38,497 nucleotides of DNA from CADDZP01 sp035948135 (GTDB lineage: Bacteria > Actinomycetota > Acidimicrobiia > Acidimicrobiales > AC-14), in NCBI GenBank assembly GCA_035948135.1, contig DASZJL010000200.1, forward strand, positions 1-38,497, given 5' to 3'. Below are positions 15,328 to 24,529 of the stretch, piece by piece (the stretch's first letter is position 1; each line of letters starts with the position of its first letter). Made by a program: the position numbers and the translations under genes. The notes beneath the pieces are model-generated. The model was not told where the DNA came from. It did not search any database and was given only the letters and a program-made list of their open reading frames with translations.

Positions 15328-16692
15328 ATGGCTGTCCGCTTCGTCATCATCGGTGGGGGACCGGCCGGGAACTCGGCCGCAACCCACGCCGCCCGCCTCG
15401 GCGCCGACGTCACCGTTGTCGAGCGCGACATCATCGGTGGTGCCGCCCACCTCTGGGACTGCATCCCCTCCAAGGCCATGATCGCCACGGGTGGGGCCAT
15501 GTCGTTCGCCCGGCGCTCGGAACTGTTCGGCCTCCACGACGAGGACGTGCCAGAGCTCGATGCGACCGCCCTCAAGGCTCGGCTGGCCGACATCGAGGGG
15601 CACCTGCACCGCGGCATCGTCGAACTTCTCGAGAGCCAGGGCGTGCGCATGATGCTCGGCACCGGCCGGCTCAAGGGTCCCCACGAGGTCGTGGTCGAGA
15701 CCAACGACGGCATCGAAGAACTCGAGGCGGACGCCGTCCTCCTGTCCACGGGCAGCCGCCCTCGTATTCCCGACTGGTGCGAGCCCGACGGCAAGCGTGT
15801 GCTCACCACCCGCCAGGCCTACCCACCGCCTGAGATCCCCGAGCGCCTGGTCGTCATCGGCTCGGGCGTCACTGGCGTCGAGTTCGTGCACATGTTCTCG
15901 TCGTTCGGGTCAAAGGTCACGCTGATCGTCAGTCGCCAGCAGGTGCTCCCCACCAAGGACCCGGAGGTCGCAGCCGCCCTCGAGGACGACTTCCTGCGCC
16001 GCGGGGTCGTGCTGTTCAAGGGCGCACGAGCCGTCGGCATCCAAAACGACGACGACGGCGTCGTCGTCGACTGCGACGACGGGCGCTGCGCGTCGGGCAG
16101 CCACGCCCTGCTGGCCATCGGCGCCGTCCCAAACTCCGAAGGCCTGGGCCTCGAGGCCGCGGGCGTTGAAACGTCACCCAGCGGGCACGTCCCCATCAAC
16201 CACCACTGCCAGTCGAACGTGGGCCACATCTACGCGGCCGGCGACCTCTCGGGGAAGCTCCCGCTGTCGTCGGTGGGTGCCATGCAGGGCCGCAAGGTCG
16301 CCGAGCACGTGATGGGGCTCCACACCCGTGACCACCGCCACCTCGACTACGACAAGGCGGCCTCCGCCATCTTCACCGAGCCCGAGATCGCCGACGTGGG
16401 CCTGGCCGAGGCCGACGCCTTCGCTCTAGGGCGCAAGATCCGCGTCACCAAGGTCCCGTTCGCGGCCAGCGCCAAGGCCCTCATCAACAGCGACCCACGG
16501 GGTTTCGTGAAGATCCTCTCCGACCCCGCCACCGGCGTGGTCCTCGGCGGCTCCATTGTCGGCCGCCATGCGGCCGAGCTCATTTCGGTGATCGCCCTGG
16601 CCGTCACCGCCAGTCTGAAGGTGACCGACATCGTCGACTCGCTGCTCGTCCACCCGACCCTGAGCGAAGCACTGGCCGACGCGGCCGAGTAG
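15328..16692 (+). CDS. FAD-dependent pyridine nucleotide-disulfide oxidoreductase family protein, LpdA-like
   Basis: A 454-aa two-dinucleotide-binding flavoprotein. The FAD site is GGGPAGNSAATHAARLG at residues 9-25. A second GSGVTGVEF loop lies near 178-186 for NAD(P)H, and the FAD-ribityl motif is YAAGDLSG near 298. Where dihydrolipoamide dehydrogenases have a redox Cys pair, this protein reads GGAAHLWDCIPSK, so only the second Cys is present. The C-terminal HPTLSE is kept. A single-Cys form resembles mycobacterial LpdA (NAD(P)H:quinone reductase), so quinone or other small-molecule reduction is more likely than lipoamide oxidation. It follows the mutase gene by 3 nt, probably in one operon. 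Its functional link to the mutase is unclear. Confidence 0.88.
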   Translation: MAVRFVIIGGGPAGNSAATHAARLGADVTVVERDIIGGAAHLWDCIPSKAMIATGGAMSFARRSELFGLHDEDVPELDATALKARLADIEGHLHRGIVELLESQGVRMMLGTGRLKGPHEVVVETNDGIEELEADAVLLSTGSRPRIPDWCEPDGKRVLTTRQAYPPPEIPERLVVIGSGVTGVEFVHMFSSFGSKVTLIVSRQQVLPTKDPEVAAALEDDFLRRGVVLFKGARAVGIQNDDDGVVVDCDDGRCASGSHALLAIGAVPNSEGLGLEAAGVETSPSGHVPINHHCQSNVGHIYAAGDLSGKLPLSSVGAMQGRKVAEHVMGLHTRDHRHLDYDKAASAIFTEPEIADVGLAEADAFALGRKIRVTKVPFAASAKALINSDPRGFVKILSDPATGVVLGGSIVGRHAAELISVIALAVTASLKVTDIVDSLLVHPTLSEALADAAE

Positions 16693-16709
16693 TCAGCGCG
16701 ACACCTCGA

Positions 16710-19460
16710 CTAGCCGGGTGGCGGGACCTTGCCCTGGGCCTCGTACTGGATCTTGTTGAGGACGTCCATCGGCACGCGGTCGATCGGCATCCATGTCTGC
16801 TGTTGTGACAGCGCCTGATCGGGCGCGCCCACCTCGTTGATGGCGAAGGGCACGAGCGGCTTGACCGCCGTGAACGGCGCCAGGTCGGGCTGGTCCGAGA
16901 GCGAGGGCTTGAAGGCGTCGTGCATCGGCATCGCCAACCTGTCGTACAGCGAGACCGGCTGGACGTGGAAGATCTGTTCGATCGTCCGCAGCAGGGCCGG
17001 CATCGAACCCCACTGGTGCTGCGCCCCGGTCGACGCCCACGGGCTCGACACTTGGAGATAGTCACGCAGGCTGGAGATGTGGTCGCCGGCCGCCTGGGTA
17101 TCGTCCTCGGTCTGTACGACCGCCGTTGAACCCCAGAACGGGCTCTTCGACAGGGCTTCGACAATGCGGCCGATGGCGTAGTCGTTGTCGGCGACCATCG
17201 ACGCCGGCGTCGGGCTGCCGAGGTTGGTACCGAGGGTGTGGTTGTCCGGCAGCGACATGTACAGGAAGTTGGGCATGACGTCCTTGCCGGTGGCCTTGAA
17301 GACGTCGGTCCAGTGCTGCAGGTTGAACTGACCGGGGAGCGTGCGCTTCTCGCAGTCGCGGGCGGTCACGCCGCCCGGGCCCTCGTTGTTCGGGAAGTTG
17401 CCCCCGCCGGTCTGGCCGGTGATGAACTGGTCGGCACGACAGTTGTCGAAGTACTGGATGTCCCCGTCTTTCCAGTTCGGCGCCTTGTACGCGGACATGT
17501 CGCCCGACGTTCGTGCCGTGCGCTCGCCGTAGATCGCCATCGTGAGCCCCGAGGCGTTGTCGCTCGGCGGCTTGGCGCCGGCCCGTTTGAAGGCCTCGAA
17601 GATGTAGCCGCCTTGGGGATCCTGTAGCTGGTCGTCGGCGTCGCTGATGGCCTTGTCGGCGTTCGGGCTGCCGACGCTCGGGCGCAGCGGGTCACCTCCG
17701 CCATGCGTGCCGCGAATGCCCTGGTCGTAGTCGGCCTGCCACGTCTTCTCGTTGTGGTCGGTGGCGATGGCGCCGGCGGTCCAGGAGTGTCCTGTCACCG
17801 AAACCTCGGCGTCGGAGAAGAAGCGGTCGCCCAGGCTGTAGCGGTCTGCCAGTGCGTGGTGGTTGGGCGTGACCTGCTGGCCGTAGAGGGCGTAGCTCGG
17901 ATCGGCGTCGTAGTCCTTGTGGGTGCCGGTGGCGTTGATGTCGCCGAAGTACTGGTCGAAGGTCTTGTTCTCGGTGACGATGTACAGCACGTGCTTGATC
18001 GGCGAGCTGGCGTTGCCCGGCGGGCAGAGCACCTCGGACGCCCGTACGCCATGGCCGGGCTTGCACGGGTCGACCTTGACGTTGTTGAGCTTGTCGTTCG
18101 CGAAGACCTGGCTCGTCCAGTTCTTGAGCTGGTTCTTGAGGTCCGCCGCCTTGGCGGGCACGTCGATGCGACTCAGGCTCCCACCGTCCTGAATCGTGCT
18201 GGCGAGCGAACCTGGCTTGGACCCGTCCATCCCGACCGAGAGGTTGTACCCGGGCCCGAACCCGGTGCCCTTGGTGTTGACGGTCCACAGCCGGTACGCG
18301 CCCTTCTTGGCGTTCGTGACCTGGGTGATGAGCTGCGACGGGTAGTAGCCGGAAGGGATGTACCCCGTGGTCTTGCCCTTGTCGACGTCGATCACCTGCA
18401 CGGCGTTCATCCCCGCCAGCGCGACGAACAGGGTGCGGCCGTCGGGGGACAGCGTCAGGGCGTCGGGATGGGCGCCGACCGGGGCATCGACCGGCTTGGT
18501 GGAGAGCGGATCGGAGAACTCCCGCGGATGGGCGGGATCGCGCACGTCGAGCACCGACACGGTGTCGTCGTTGGTGTTGGTCACGAACAGCCGGGCTCGG
18601 TCGCTGCTCAACTGGAGCGCCTCGGGCTGGTGGCCGACGTGGGCGAAGGAGACCTCGTGCGGTGCGGTCGGGTTGCTGACGTCGACGACCGACACGGTGC
18701 CGCCGGTGCTTCCACCGCGGCCTGACTCGTCGGCCCAGTTGGAGACGTAGAGCCGCTTGTGGGCCTTGTCGAGGGCCAACCCGTACGCGTCCATCCCGAC
18801 GGGTGCCCGGCCGACGACGGCGCCCATGCCGTTGTTGGCTGACGTGTCGATGATCGTGACCCGGGCACACGCCGGCTGCCCCGAGGGGCAGGGCTCAGTC
18901 GCGGTGGGCTGCTCGGAGAGCGTGCCGGCGACGTAGAGCAGGTTGCCGTCGAGCAGCATGTTGCCGGGGTAGCCGGTGACGCGGATGCCGTCGCCCACCG
19001 GAAGGCCCTGGCCCTGCGTGACGGTGTCGGCGATGTGATGGACCGGCACCGGCTGAGCGCCGGTGAGATCCAGGGGCACGACCGCGGGTCCCGCGAGCTT
19101 GTAGCGGAACACCCGGTCGGCGTTCCCGCCCGACGCGAAGACGGTGCCGTCGTTGGTGACCGCCACCCCCATGAAGAGGTTGGGGGCCGGGGTGATCGTC
19201 GTCGACAGGTTGTCGGTGTCGACCGTGGTGAGGGCCTGCATCCCGCCGTTATCGGACGAGACCACCAGCTTGGTGCCGTCGGGCGAGAGCGCCGACCCGA
19301 GCGGGAAGCGGTTGATGTCGACCTGCGAACCCGCGGGCCGGATCTTCCAGCCGTTGGGCGTCGTGCCCTCGGTCTGGTCGGCCATGGCCAACCGCATGAG
19401 CCCGGCGCTGAGGGCCAGGATCACCAGGAGCGCGAGAAGAGGCGTGCGGAACCGTCGCAT
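16710..19460 (-). CDS. Secreted beta-propeller and phosphoesterase fusion protein
   Basis: A 916-aa protein. An N-terminal signal or anchor, FRTPLLALLVILALSAGLM, precedes a YVTN/NHL-type propeller at about 40-440, with repeats such as ALSPDGTKLVVSSD, LDKAHKRLYVSNWADES, LSSDRARLFVTNTNDDTVSV and LSPDGRTLFVALAGMNAVQV. The C-terminal half (about 480-900) is an alkaline-phosphatase-superfamily phosphoesterase (PF04185-like), with HVLYIVTENKTFDQYFGD, NHHALADRYSLGDRFF, VTGHSWTAGA and VVQTEDDTQAAGDHISS. Relatives include phospholipase C-type and acid phosphatase enzymes. It probably acts outside the membrane on a phosphoester; the substrate is unknown. It converges on the flavoprotein gene with a 17-nt gap. 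AAAGG lies about 12 nt before the ATG. Confidence 0.9.
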   Translation of the reverse strand: MRRFRTPLLALLVILALSAGLMRLAMADQTEGTTPNGWKIRPAGSQVDINRFPLGSALSPDGTKLVVSSDNGGMQALTTVDTDNLSTTITPAPNLFMGVAVTNDGTVFASGGNADRVFRYKLAGPAVVPLDLTGAQPVPVHHIADTVTQGQGLPVGDGIRVTGYPGNMLLDGNLLYVAGTLSEQPTATEPCPSGQPACARVTIIDTSANNGMGAVVGRAPVGMDAYGLALDKAHKRLYVSNWADESGRGGSTGGTVSVVDVSNPTAPHEVSFAHVGHQPEALQLSSDRARLFVTNTNDDTVSVLDVRDPAHPREFSDPLSTKPVDAPVGAHPDALTLSPDGRTLFVALAGMNAVQVIDVDKGKTTGYIPSGYYPSQLITQVTNAKKGAYRLWTVNTKGTGFGPGYNLSVGMDGSKPGSLASTIQDGGSLSRIDVPAKAADLKNQLKNWTSQVFANDKLNNVKVDPCKPGHGVRASEVLCPPGNASSPIKHVLYIVTENKTFDQYFGDINATGTHKDYDADPSYALYGQQVTPNHHALADRYSLGDRFFSDAEVSVTGHSWTAGAIATDHNEKTWQADYDQGIRGTHGGGDPLRPSVGSPNADKAISDADDQLQDPQGGYIFEAFKRAGAKPPSDNASGLTMAIYGERTARTSGDMSAYKAPNWKDGDIQYFDNCRADQFITGQTGGGNFPNNEGPGGVTARDCEKRTLPGQFNLQHWTDVFKATGKDVMPNFLYMSLPDNHTLGTNLGSPTPASMVADNDYAIGRIVEALSKSPFWGSTAVVQTEDDTQAAGDHISSLRDYLQVSSPWASTGAQHQWGSMPALLRTIEQIFHVQPVSLYDRLAMPMHDAFKPSLSDQPDLAPFTAVKPLVPFAINEVGAPDQALSQQQTWMPIDRVPMDVLNKIQYEAQGKVPPPG

Positions 19461-19506
19461 CCGACGGATTTCGCCTTTGTTACGGCGTTTTCCTGCTGTT
19501 CACCTG

Positions 19507-21288
<1,782 letters not shown>

Positions 21289-21296
21289 GAGGGCTC

Positions 21297-21302
21297 TATG
21301 GT
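21297..21302 (+). promoter_or_regulatory. Putative -10 hexamer TATGGT for birA
   Basis: TATGGT is followed by 6 nt and then ATC 21309, the codon where the BirA-like sequence begins. The hexamer also contains the out-of-frame ATG at 21298. The minus-strand start of the carboxylase gene is only 9 nt away, so the divergent promoters must overlap. Confidence 0.4.
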
Positions 21303-21308
21303 TAGCAA

Positions 21309-22052
21309 ATCGACTGGGACGTCCGCCGCTTCGAAGAGCTCGACTCGACGAACCGCTACCTCATCGACGAAGCCCGGGCCGGGGCGCCCGAGGGCGTCGT
21401 CGCGGTGGCCGATCGCCAGACGGCGGGGCGGGGTCGGCTCGACCGCACATGGGAGGCGCCACCGGGGTCGGCCCTCCTGGTCTCGGTGCTGCTGCGGCCT
21501 CCCCTCCTGCCCACGCACGTGCACAGCACCACGATGGCCGCAGCCGTTGCCGCGTGTGACGCCTGCGAAGAGGTAGCGGGGTTCAGGCCCACGCTGAAGT
21601 GGCCCAATGACATCGTGGTGGACGACCGCAAGCTGGCCGGCCTTCTGGCCGAGGCCGAGTTGCAGGGCGACGGCGTGGAGGCCGTCGTCGTCGGCATGGG
21701 CTTCAACGTCAACTGGGACACGCCCCCGCCCGGCCTCGAGGACATCGCCGTGGCCGCCAGTGAAGTAGTCGGCCACCCCGTGGATCGCGAGGAGCTGCTG
21801 CAGGACTTCCTCGACCGCTTGGAGGAGCACTACAGCGCATTGATCGAGCCCGGCGGGTGGCGGGGGACGCTGCTGAACTACCGCCGCTCGTCGTCGACGC
21901 TCGGCAAGGACGTGCGGGTGGAGCTGGTGGGAGAGACCTTCCTGGGCAAGGCGATGGAGGTCACCGGCGAGGGCCATCTGCTGGTGAAGACGGCGGGCGG
22001 TGAGGTGCGCCGGGTACCGGCCGGCGACGTCGTGCATCTGCGGCCCGCGTAA
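21309..22052 (+). CDS. birA: Biotin--[acetyl-CoA-carboxylase] ligase, class I, no normal start codon
   Basis: The BirA-like frame reads IDWDVRRFEELDSTN from 21309, then QTAGRGRLDRTWEAPPG, LKWPNDIVVDDRKLAGLL, VGMGFNVNW and a C-terminal SH3-like domain with LGKDVRVEL. The GRGRxxRxW loop binds biotinyl-AMP, and the Lys of KLAGLL is also conserved. There is no N-terminal DNA-binding domain, so this is a class I ligase of about 247 aa. It attaches biotin to the BCCP Lys of the carboxylase encoded divergently next to it. No ATG, GTG or TTG precedes the STN block in frame: an in-frame TAG lies at 21303 and the first GTG is 21405, which would cut off conserved residues. ATC 21309 or a one-base loss after ATG 21298 are the options. 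Confidence 0.85.
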   Translation: MDWDVRRFEELDSTNRYLIDEARAGAPEGVVAVADRQTAGRGRLDRTWEAPPGSALLVSVLLRPPLLPTHVHSTTMAAAVAACDACEEVAGFRPTLKWPNDIVVDDRKLAGLLAEAELQGDGVEAVVVGMGFNVNWDTPPPGLEDIAVAASEVVGHPVDREELLQDFLDRLEEHYSALIEPGGWRGTLLNYRRSSSTLGKDVRVELVGETFLGKAMEVTGEGHLLVKTAGGEVRRVPAGDVVHLRPA

Positions 22053-22056
22053 TGGG

Positions 22057-22062
22057 TATGTT
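22057..22062 (+). promoter_or_regulatory. Putative -10 hexamer TATGTT for small secreted protein gene
   Basis: TATGTT, 7 nt, then ATG 22070. It starts 5 nt after the birA stop, so this gene may have its own leaderless message. Confidence 0.4.
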
Positions 22063-22069
22063 TCGGGCC

Positions 22070-22540
22070 ATGCGCATCACTCCGAAAAGACGGGCACTTT
22101 TGGTCGTTGCGATGGCGGCGATCGTGGGCCTCGTAGCCGGGAGCCAGGCGTTCGGTGTCACCCACGGGCGCCAATTCGCCAGCTCACCCAACCAGGCGCG
22201 GTTCGGGCACGTGCCGAACACGCTGAACAACCGGTCGGTCTCTCAGTGTCCGGCGGGCGGGCAGACGGTCCTTGTCCACCTCATGCAGGGCACGACCACG
22301 CTGGGGTCGGCGGCCACGACGTCCGACGCCAAGGGGAGGTGGGCAGTGACGATGAGCATTCCCACCAACCTGCAGATCGGGACCTACGCGGTGACCGCCA
22401 CCTGCTTGGCGTCGGGTGTGACGCCGACGCTCAGCTACAACCCGCAGAGCTTTAGGGTCACCCCTGTGGCGTGCCCGACCGGCCCGACCACGTCGACCAC
22501 GATGAAGTGCCGGGTCCCGCCAACGACCACGACCACCTAG
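22070..22540 (+). CDS. Small secreted protein with Ig-like fold and Thr-rich tail
   Basis: A 156-aa protein from ATG 22070. MRITPKRRALLVVAMAAIVG followed by a small-residue stretch is a signal peptide. The mature part has SQCPAGGQTVLVHLMQGTTT, SDAKGRWAVTMSIP and GTYAVTATCLASG, a pattern of Ig-like or carboxypeptidase-regulatory beta sandwiches. Four Cys residues could form disulfides. The tail is rich in Thr and Pro and ends in PPTTTTT, as in many exported actinobacterial proteins. An earlier ATG at 22052 overlaps the birA stop (TAATG) and would add six residues; the -10-like TATGTT favours 22070. It shares a CTAG stop palindrome with the convergent aminotransferase gene. The function is unknown. 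Confidence 0.75.
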   Translation: MRITPKRRALLVVAMAAIVGLVAGSQAFGVTHGRQFASSPNQARFGHVPNTLNNRSVSQCPAGGQTVLVHLMQGTTTLGSAATTSDAKGRWAVTMSIPTNLQIGTYAVTATCLASGVTPTLSYNPQSFRVTPVACPTGPTTSTTMKCRVPPTTTTT

Positions 22541-23358
22541 GGGTCGAGGTTCCGCTCCTGTAGGTCGCGGAAGGCGTCGGCCGCCGCCTTGGTCAACGGA
22601 CCGGGGGCGGCCGGCAGCGGGCTGGCGTCCACCGAGGCGATGGCCTGAACGTCCCGCGTGGAGGACGTCAGGAACGCCTCGTCGGCCTCGGCGAGGGCGG
22701 CCAGTGGCAGGTCCTGCTCCTCGACCACGCCGAGCTCGAGGAGCAGTTCCCGCGTGACGCCGGCCAGGCAACCGGAGGTCAGCGGTGGCGTCACCATGCG
22801 GCCGCCGACGGCGACGTACACGTTGGTGCCCGTGCCTTCGCAGAGACGTCCGGCCAGGTTGCCGAAGATCGCCTCCTCCGCGCCGCGCTGACGCGCGAAA
22901 CGGAGGGCGACGACATTCTCCGCGTACGACACGGTCTTCAGGCCCGCCAACGCCCCGCGCTCGTTGCGCGGCCACGGCGCGACGGCGACAGGCGCCAGCG
23001 CGCCCCATCCCCGCGGCGGCCCACAGGCGACGATCAGGGTGGGCCCAGCCGTCCCCCGCTCGGAGCCAAGGGGCGCGGGGCCGCTGGTGAGGGTGATGCG
23101 GGCCACCCCCTCGTCGAGTTCGTTGGCGTTGACGACTTCGGTGAGCGCTTCCCGCACGGTGGCCGGCGGTGGCGCGTCGAGGGCGAGGCCGTCGGCCGAT
23201 CGCTCCAGGCGCTCGAGGTGCCGTCGCACCGCGAATGGCACGCCCTGTTCCACCTTGAGCGTTTCGAACACGCCGTCGCCGGTCAGCAGCGCGTGATCCA
23301 AGGGCGAGACCCGGGCGTCCTCCTCGGCGGTGAGGCGCCCGTTGACCCAGATCTTCAT
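22537..23358 (-). CDS. Class IV PLP-dependent aminotransferase (PabC/IlvE-like)
   Basis: A 273-aa protein starting MKIWVNGRLTAEEDARVSPL and containing DHALLTGDGVFETLKV. The PLP Lys lies in AGLKTVSYAENVVA, and the phosphate and cofactor region is EAIFGNLAGRLCEGTGTNVY followed by TSGCLAGVTRELLLE. This is the fold type IV family: branched-chain aminotransferase, D-amino acid aminotransferase and 4-amino-4-deoxychorismate lyase. The length and the SPLDHALLTGDGVFET opening are most like PabC, which makes p-aminobenzoate for folate, but the residues I can judge do not exclude an aminotransferase. TAGGCT is 8 nt before the ATG. It is divergent from the acyl-CoA dehydrogenase with 25 nt between starts. 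Confidence 0.88.
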   Translation of the reverse strand: MKIWVNGRLTAEEDARVSPLDHALLTGDGVFETLKVEQGVPFAVRRHLERLERSADGLALDAPPPATVREALTEVVNANELDEGVARITLTSGPAPLGSERGTAGPTLIVACGPPRGWGALAPVAVAPWPRNERGALAGLKTVSYAENVVALRFARQRGAEEAIFGNLAGRLCEGTGTNVYVAVGGRMVTPPLTSGCLAGVTRELLLELGVVEEQDLPLAALAEADEAFLTSSTRDVQAIASVDASPLPAAPGPLTKAAADAFRDLQERNLDP

Positions 23359-23366
23359 TGGGGTCG

Positions 23367-23376
23367 AGCCTACGAT
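23367..23376. promoter_or_regulatory. Overlapping divergent -10 hexamers for aminotransferase and acyl-CoA dehydrogenase genes
   Basis: On the plus strand TACGAT (23371-23376) is 7 nt before GTG 23384. On the minus strand TAGGCT (23372-23367) is 8 nt before ATG 23358. The two hexamers share two base pairs, so polymerase binding for the two genes should be mutually exclusive. Confidence 0.45.
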
Positions 23377-23383
23377 CGACACG

Positions 23384-24529
23384 GTGCACCTTGACCTGAC
23401 CCCCGAGCAGGAGGACTTCCGCAAGGTCGTGCGCGACTTCGCCGAGCGGGAGATCGCACCCCATGCCGAGGAGTGGGACCGCACGCACACCTTCCCGGTC
23501 GACACCGTTCTGGCCATGGGTGAGCTGGGGCTCTTCGGCCTCCCGTTCCCCGAGGGGTACGGCGGCGCTGGCTCCGACTTCACCACGCTGTGCCTGGCCA
23601 TCGAAGAGTTGGCACGCGTCGACTCGTCGATGGCGATCACCCTCGAGGCGGGCGTGGGTCTCGGTGCCAACCCCGTCTTTCGGTTCGGCACCGAGGAGCA
23701 GCGGCAGCGGTGGCTGCCCGACCTGTGCGCGGGGCGCGCCCTCGGTGCGTTCGGGCTCACCGAGCCCGACGGAGGCAGCGACGCAGGGGCGACCAAGACG
23801 CGCGCCGTTCTCGACGGCGACGAGTGGGTAATCGACGGGAGCAAGTCGTTCATCACCAACTCGGGCACCGCGATCACGTCGATCATCACCGTCACGGCCA
23901 CCACCGGGCCGGGGGAGATCAGCGCCATCGTCGTCCCGGCCGGTACGCCGGGCCTGGTGGTGGAGCCGCCGTACCGGAAGATGGGTTGGCACGCGTCGGA
24001 TACCCACGGCCTGGTGTTCGACGGCTGTCGGGTGCCGGCGGAGAACCTGCTCGGCCAGCGAGGCCAGGGGTTCAGGAACTTCCTCGCCATCCTCGACGAC
24101 GGCCGGATTGCTATCGCCGCCCTCGCCGTCGGCCTGGCCCAAGCCTGCCTCGAGCAGTCGGTCGCGTACGCCAAGGAGCGGCGGGCGTTCGGCGGCCCCA
24201 TCGGCCGCTATCAGGCGGTGGCGTTCAAGTGCGCCGACCTGGCAGTGGGCGTCGAGAACGCCCGCAACCTCACCTACAAGGCGGCGTGGCTCAAGGACCA
24301 GGGCCGCCCGTTCAAACAGGCGGCCGCCATGGCCAAGCTCTACGCCACCGAAATGGCGGTCACCGCCACCCGTGAGGCAACCCAGATCTTTGGTGGCTAC
24401 GGCTTTATGGACGAGACTCCGGTCGCCCGCTTCTATCGCGACGCCAAGGTGCTCGAGATCGGTGAGGGAACCAGCGAGGTCCAGCGACTCGTTATCAGTC
24501 GAGAGCTGGGGCTCCCTGTCGAAACATGA
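23384..24529 (+). CDS. Acyl-CoA dehydrogenase
   Basis: A 381-aa flavoprotein starting at GTG with HLDLTPEQEDFRKVVRDFAE. It has the FAD/substrate signature LGAFGLTEPDGGSDAGATKT, KSFITNSGTA, RRAFGGPIGRYQAVAFKCAD, the ATQIFGGYGFMDETPVARFY block and LEIGEGTSEVQRL, whose Glu matches the catalytic base of short- and medium-chain enzymes. It catalyses alpha-beta dehydrogenation of an acyl-CoA, passing electrons to ETF. The chain-length preference cannot be read from the sequence; roles in beta-oxidation or branched-chain amino acid breakdown are both possible. The start is fixed by TACGAT 7 nt upstream. The stop overlaps the LCP gene start (ATGA). Confidence 0.94.
   Translation: MHLDLTPEQEDFRKVVRDFAEREIAPHAEEWDRTHTFPVDTVLAMGELGLFGLPFPEGYGGAGSDFTTLCLAIEELARVDSSMAITLEAGVGLGANPVFRFGTEEQRQRWLPDLCAGRALGAFGLTEPDGGSDAGATKTRAVLDGDEWVIDGSKSFITNSGTAITSIITVTATTGPGEISAIVVPAGTPGLVVEPPYRKMGWHASDTHGLVFDGCRVPAENLLGQRGQGFRNFLAILDDGRIAIAALAVGLAQACLEQSVAYAKERRAFGGPIGRYQAVAFKCADLAVGVENARNLTYKAAWLKDQGRPFKQAAAMAKLYATEMAVTATREATQIFGGYGFMDETPVARFYRDAKVLEIGEGTSEVQRLVISRELGLPVET

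Noticed and set aside
14140..15891. Minus-strand ORF of 583 codons opposite the mutase gene
   Set aside because: It lies antisense to a clear methylmalonyl-CoA mutase gene and its translation has no recognisable motifs; long antisense frames are expected at this G+C content.
21298..21576. ATG 21298 as start of a separate small protein
   Set aside because: The frame gives a Ser/Arg/Thr-rich translation (MVSKSTGTSAASKSS) with no conserved pattern, while the adjacent frame is plainly BirA.
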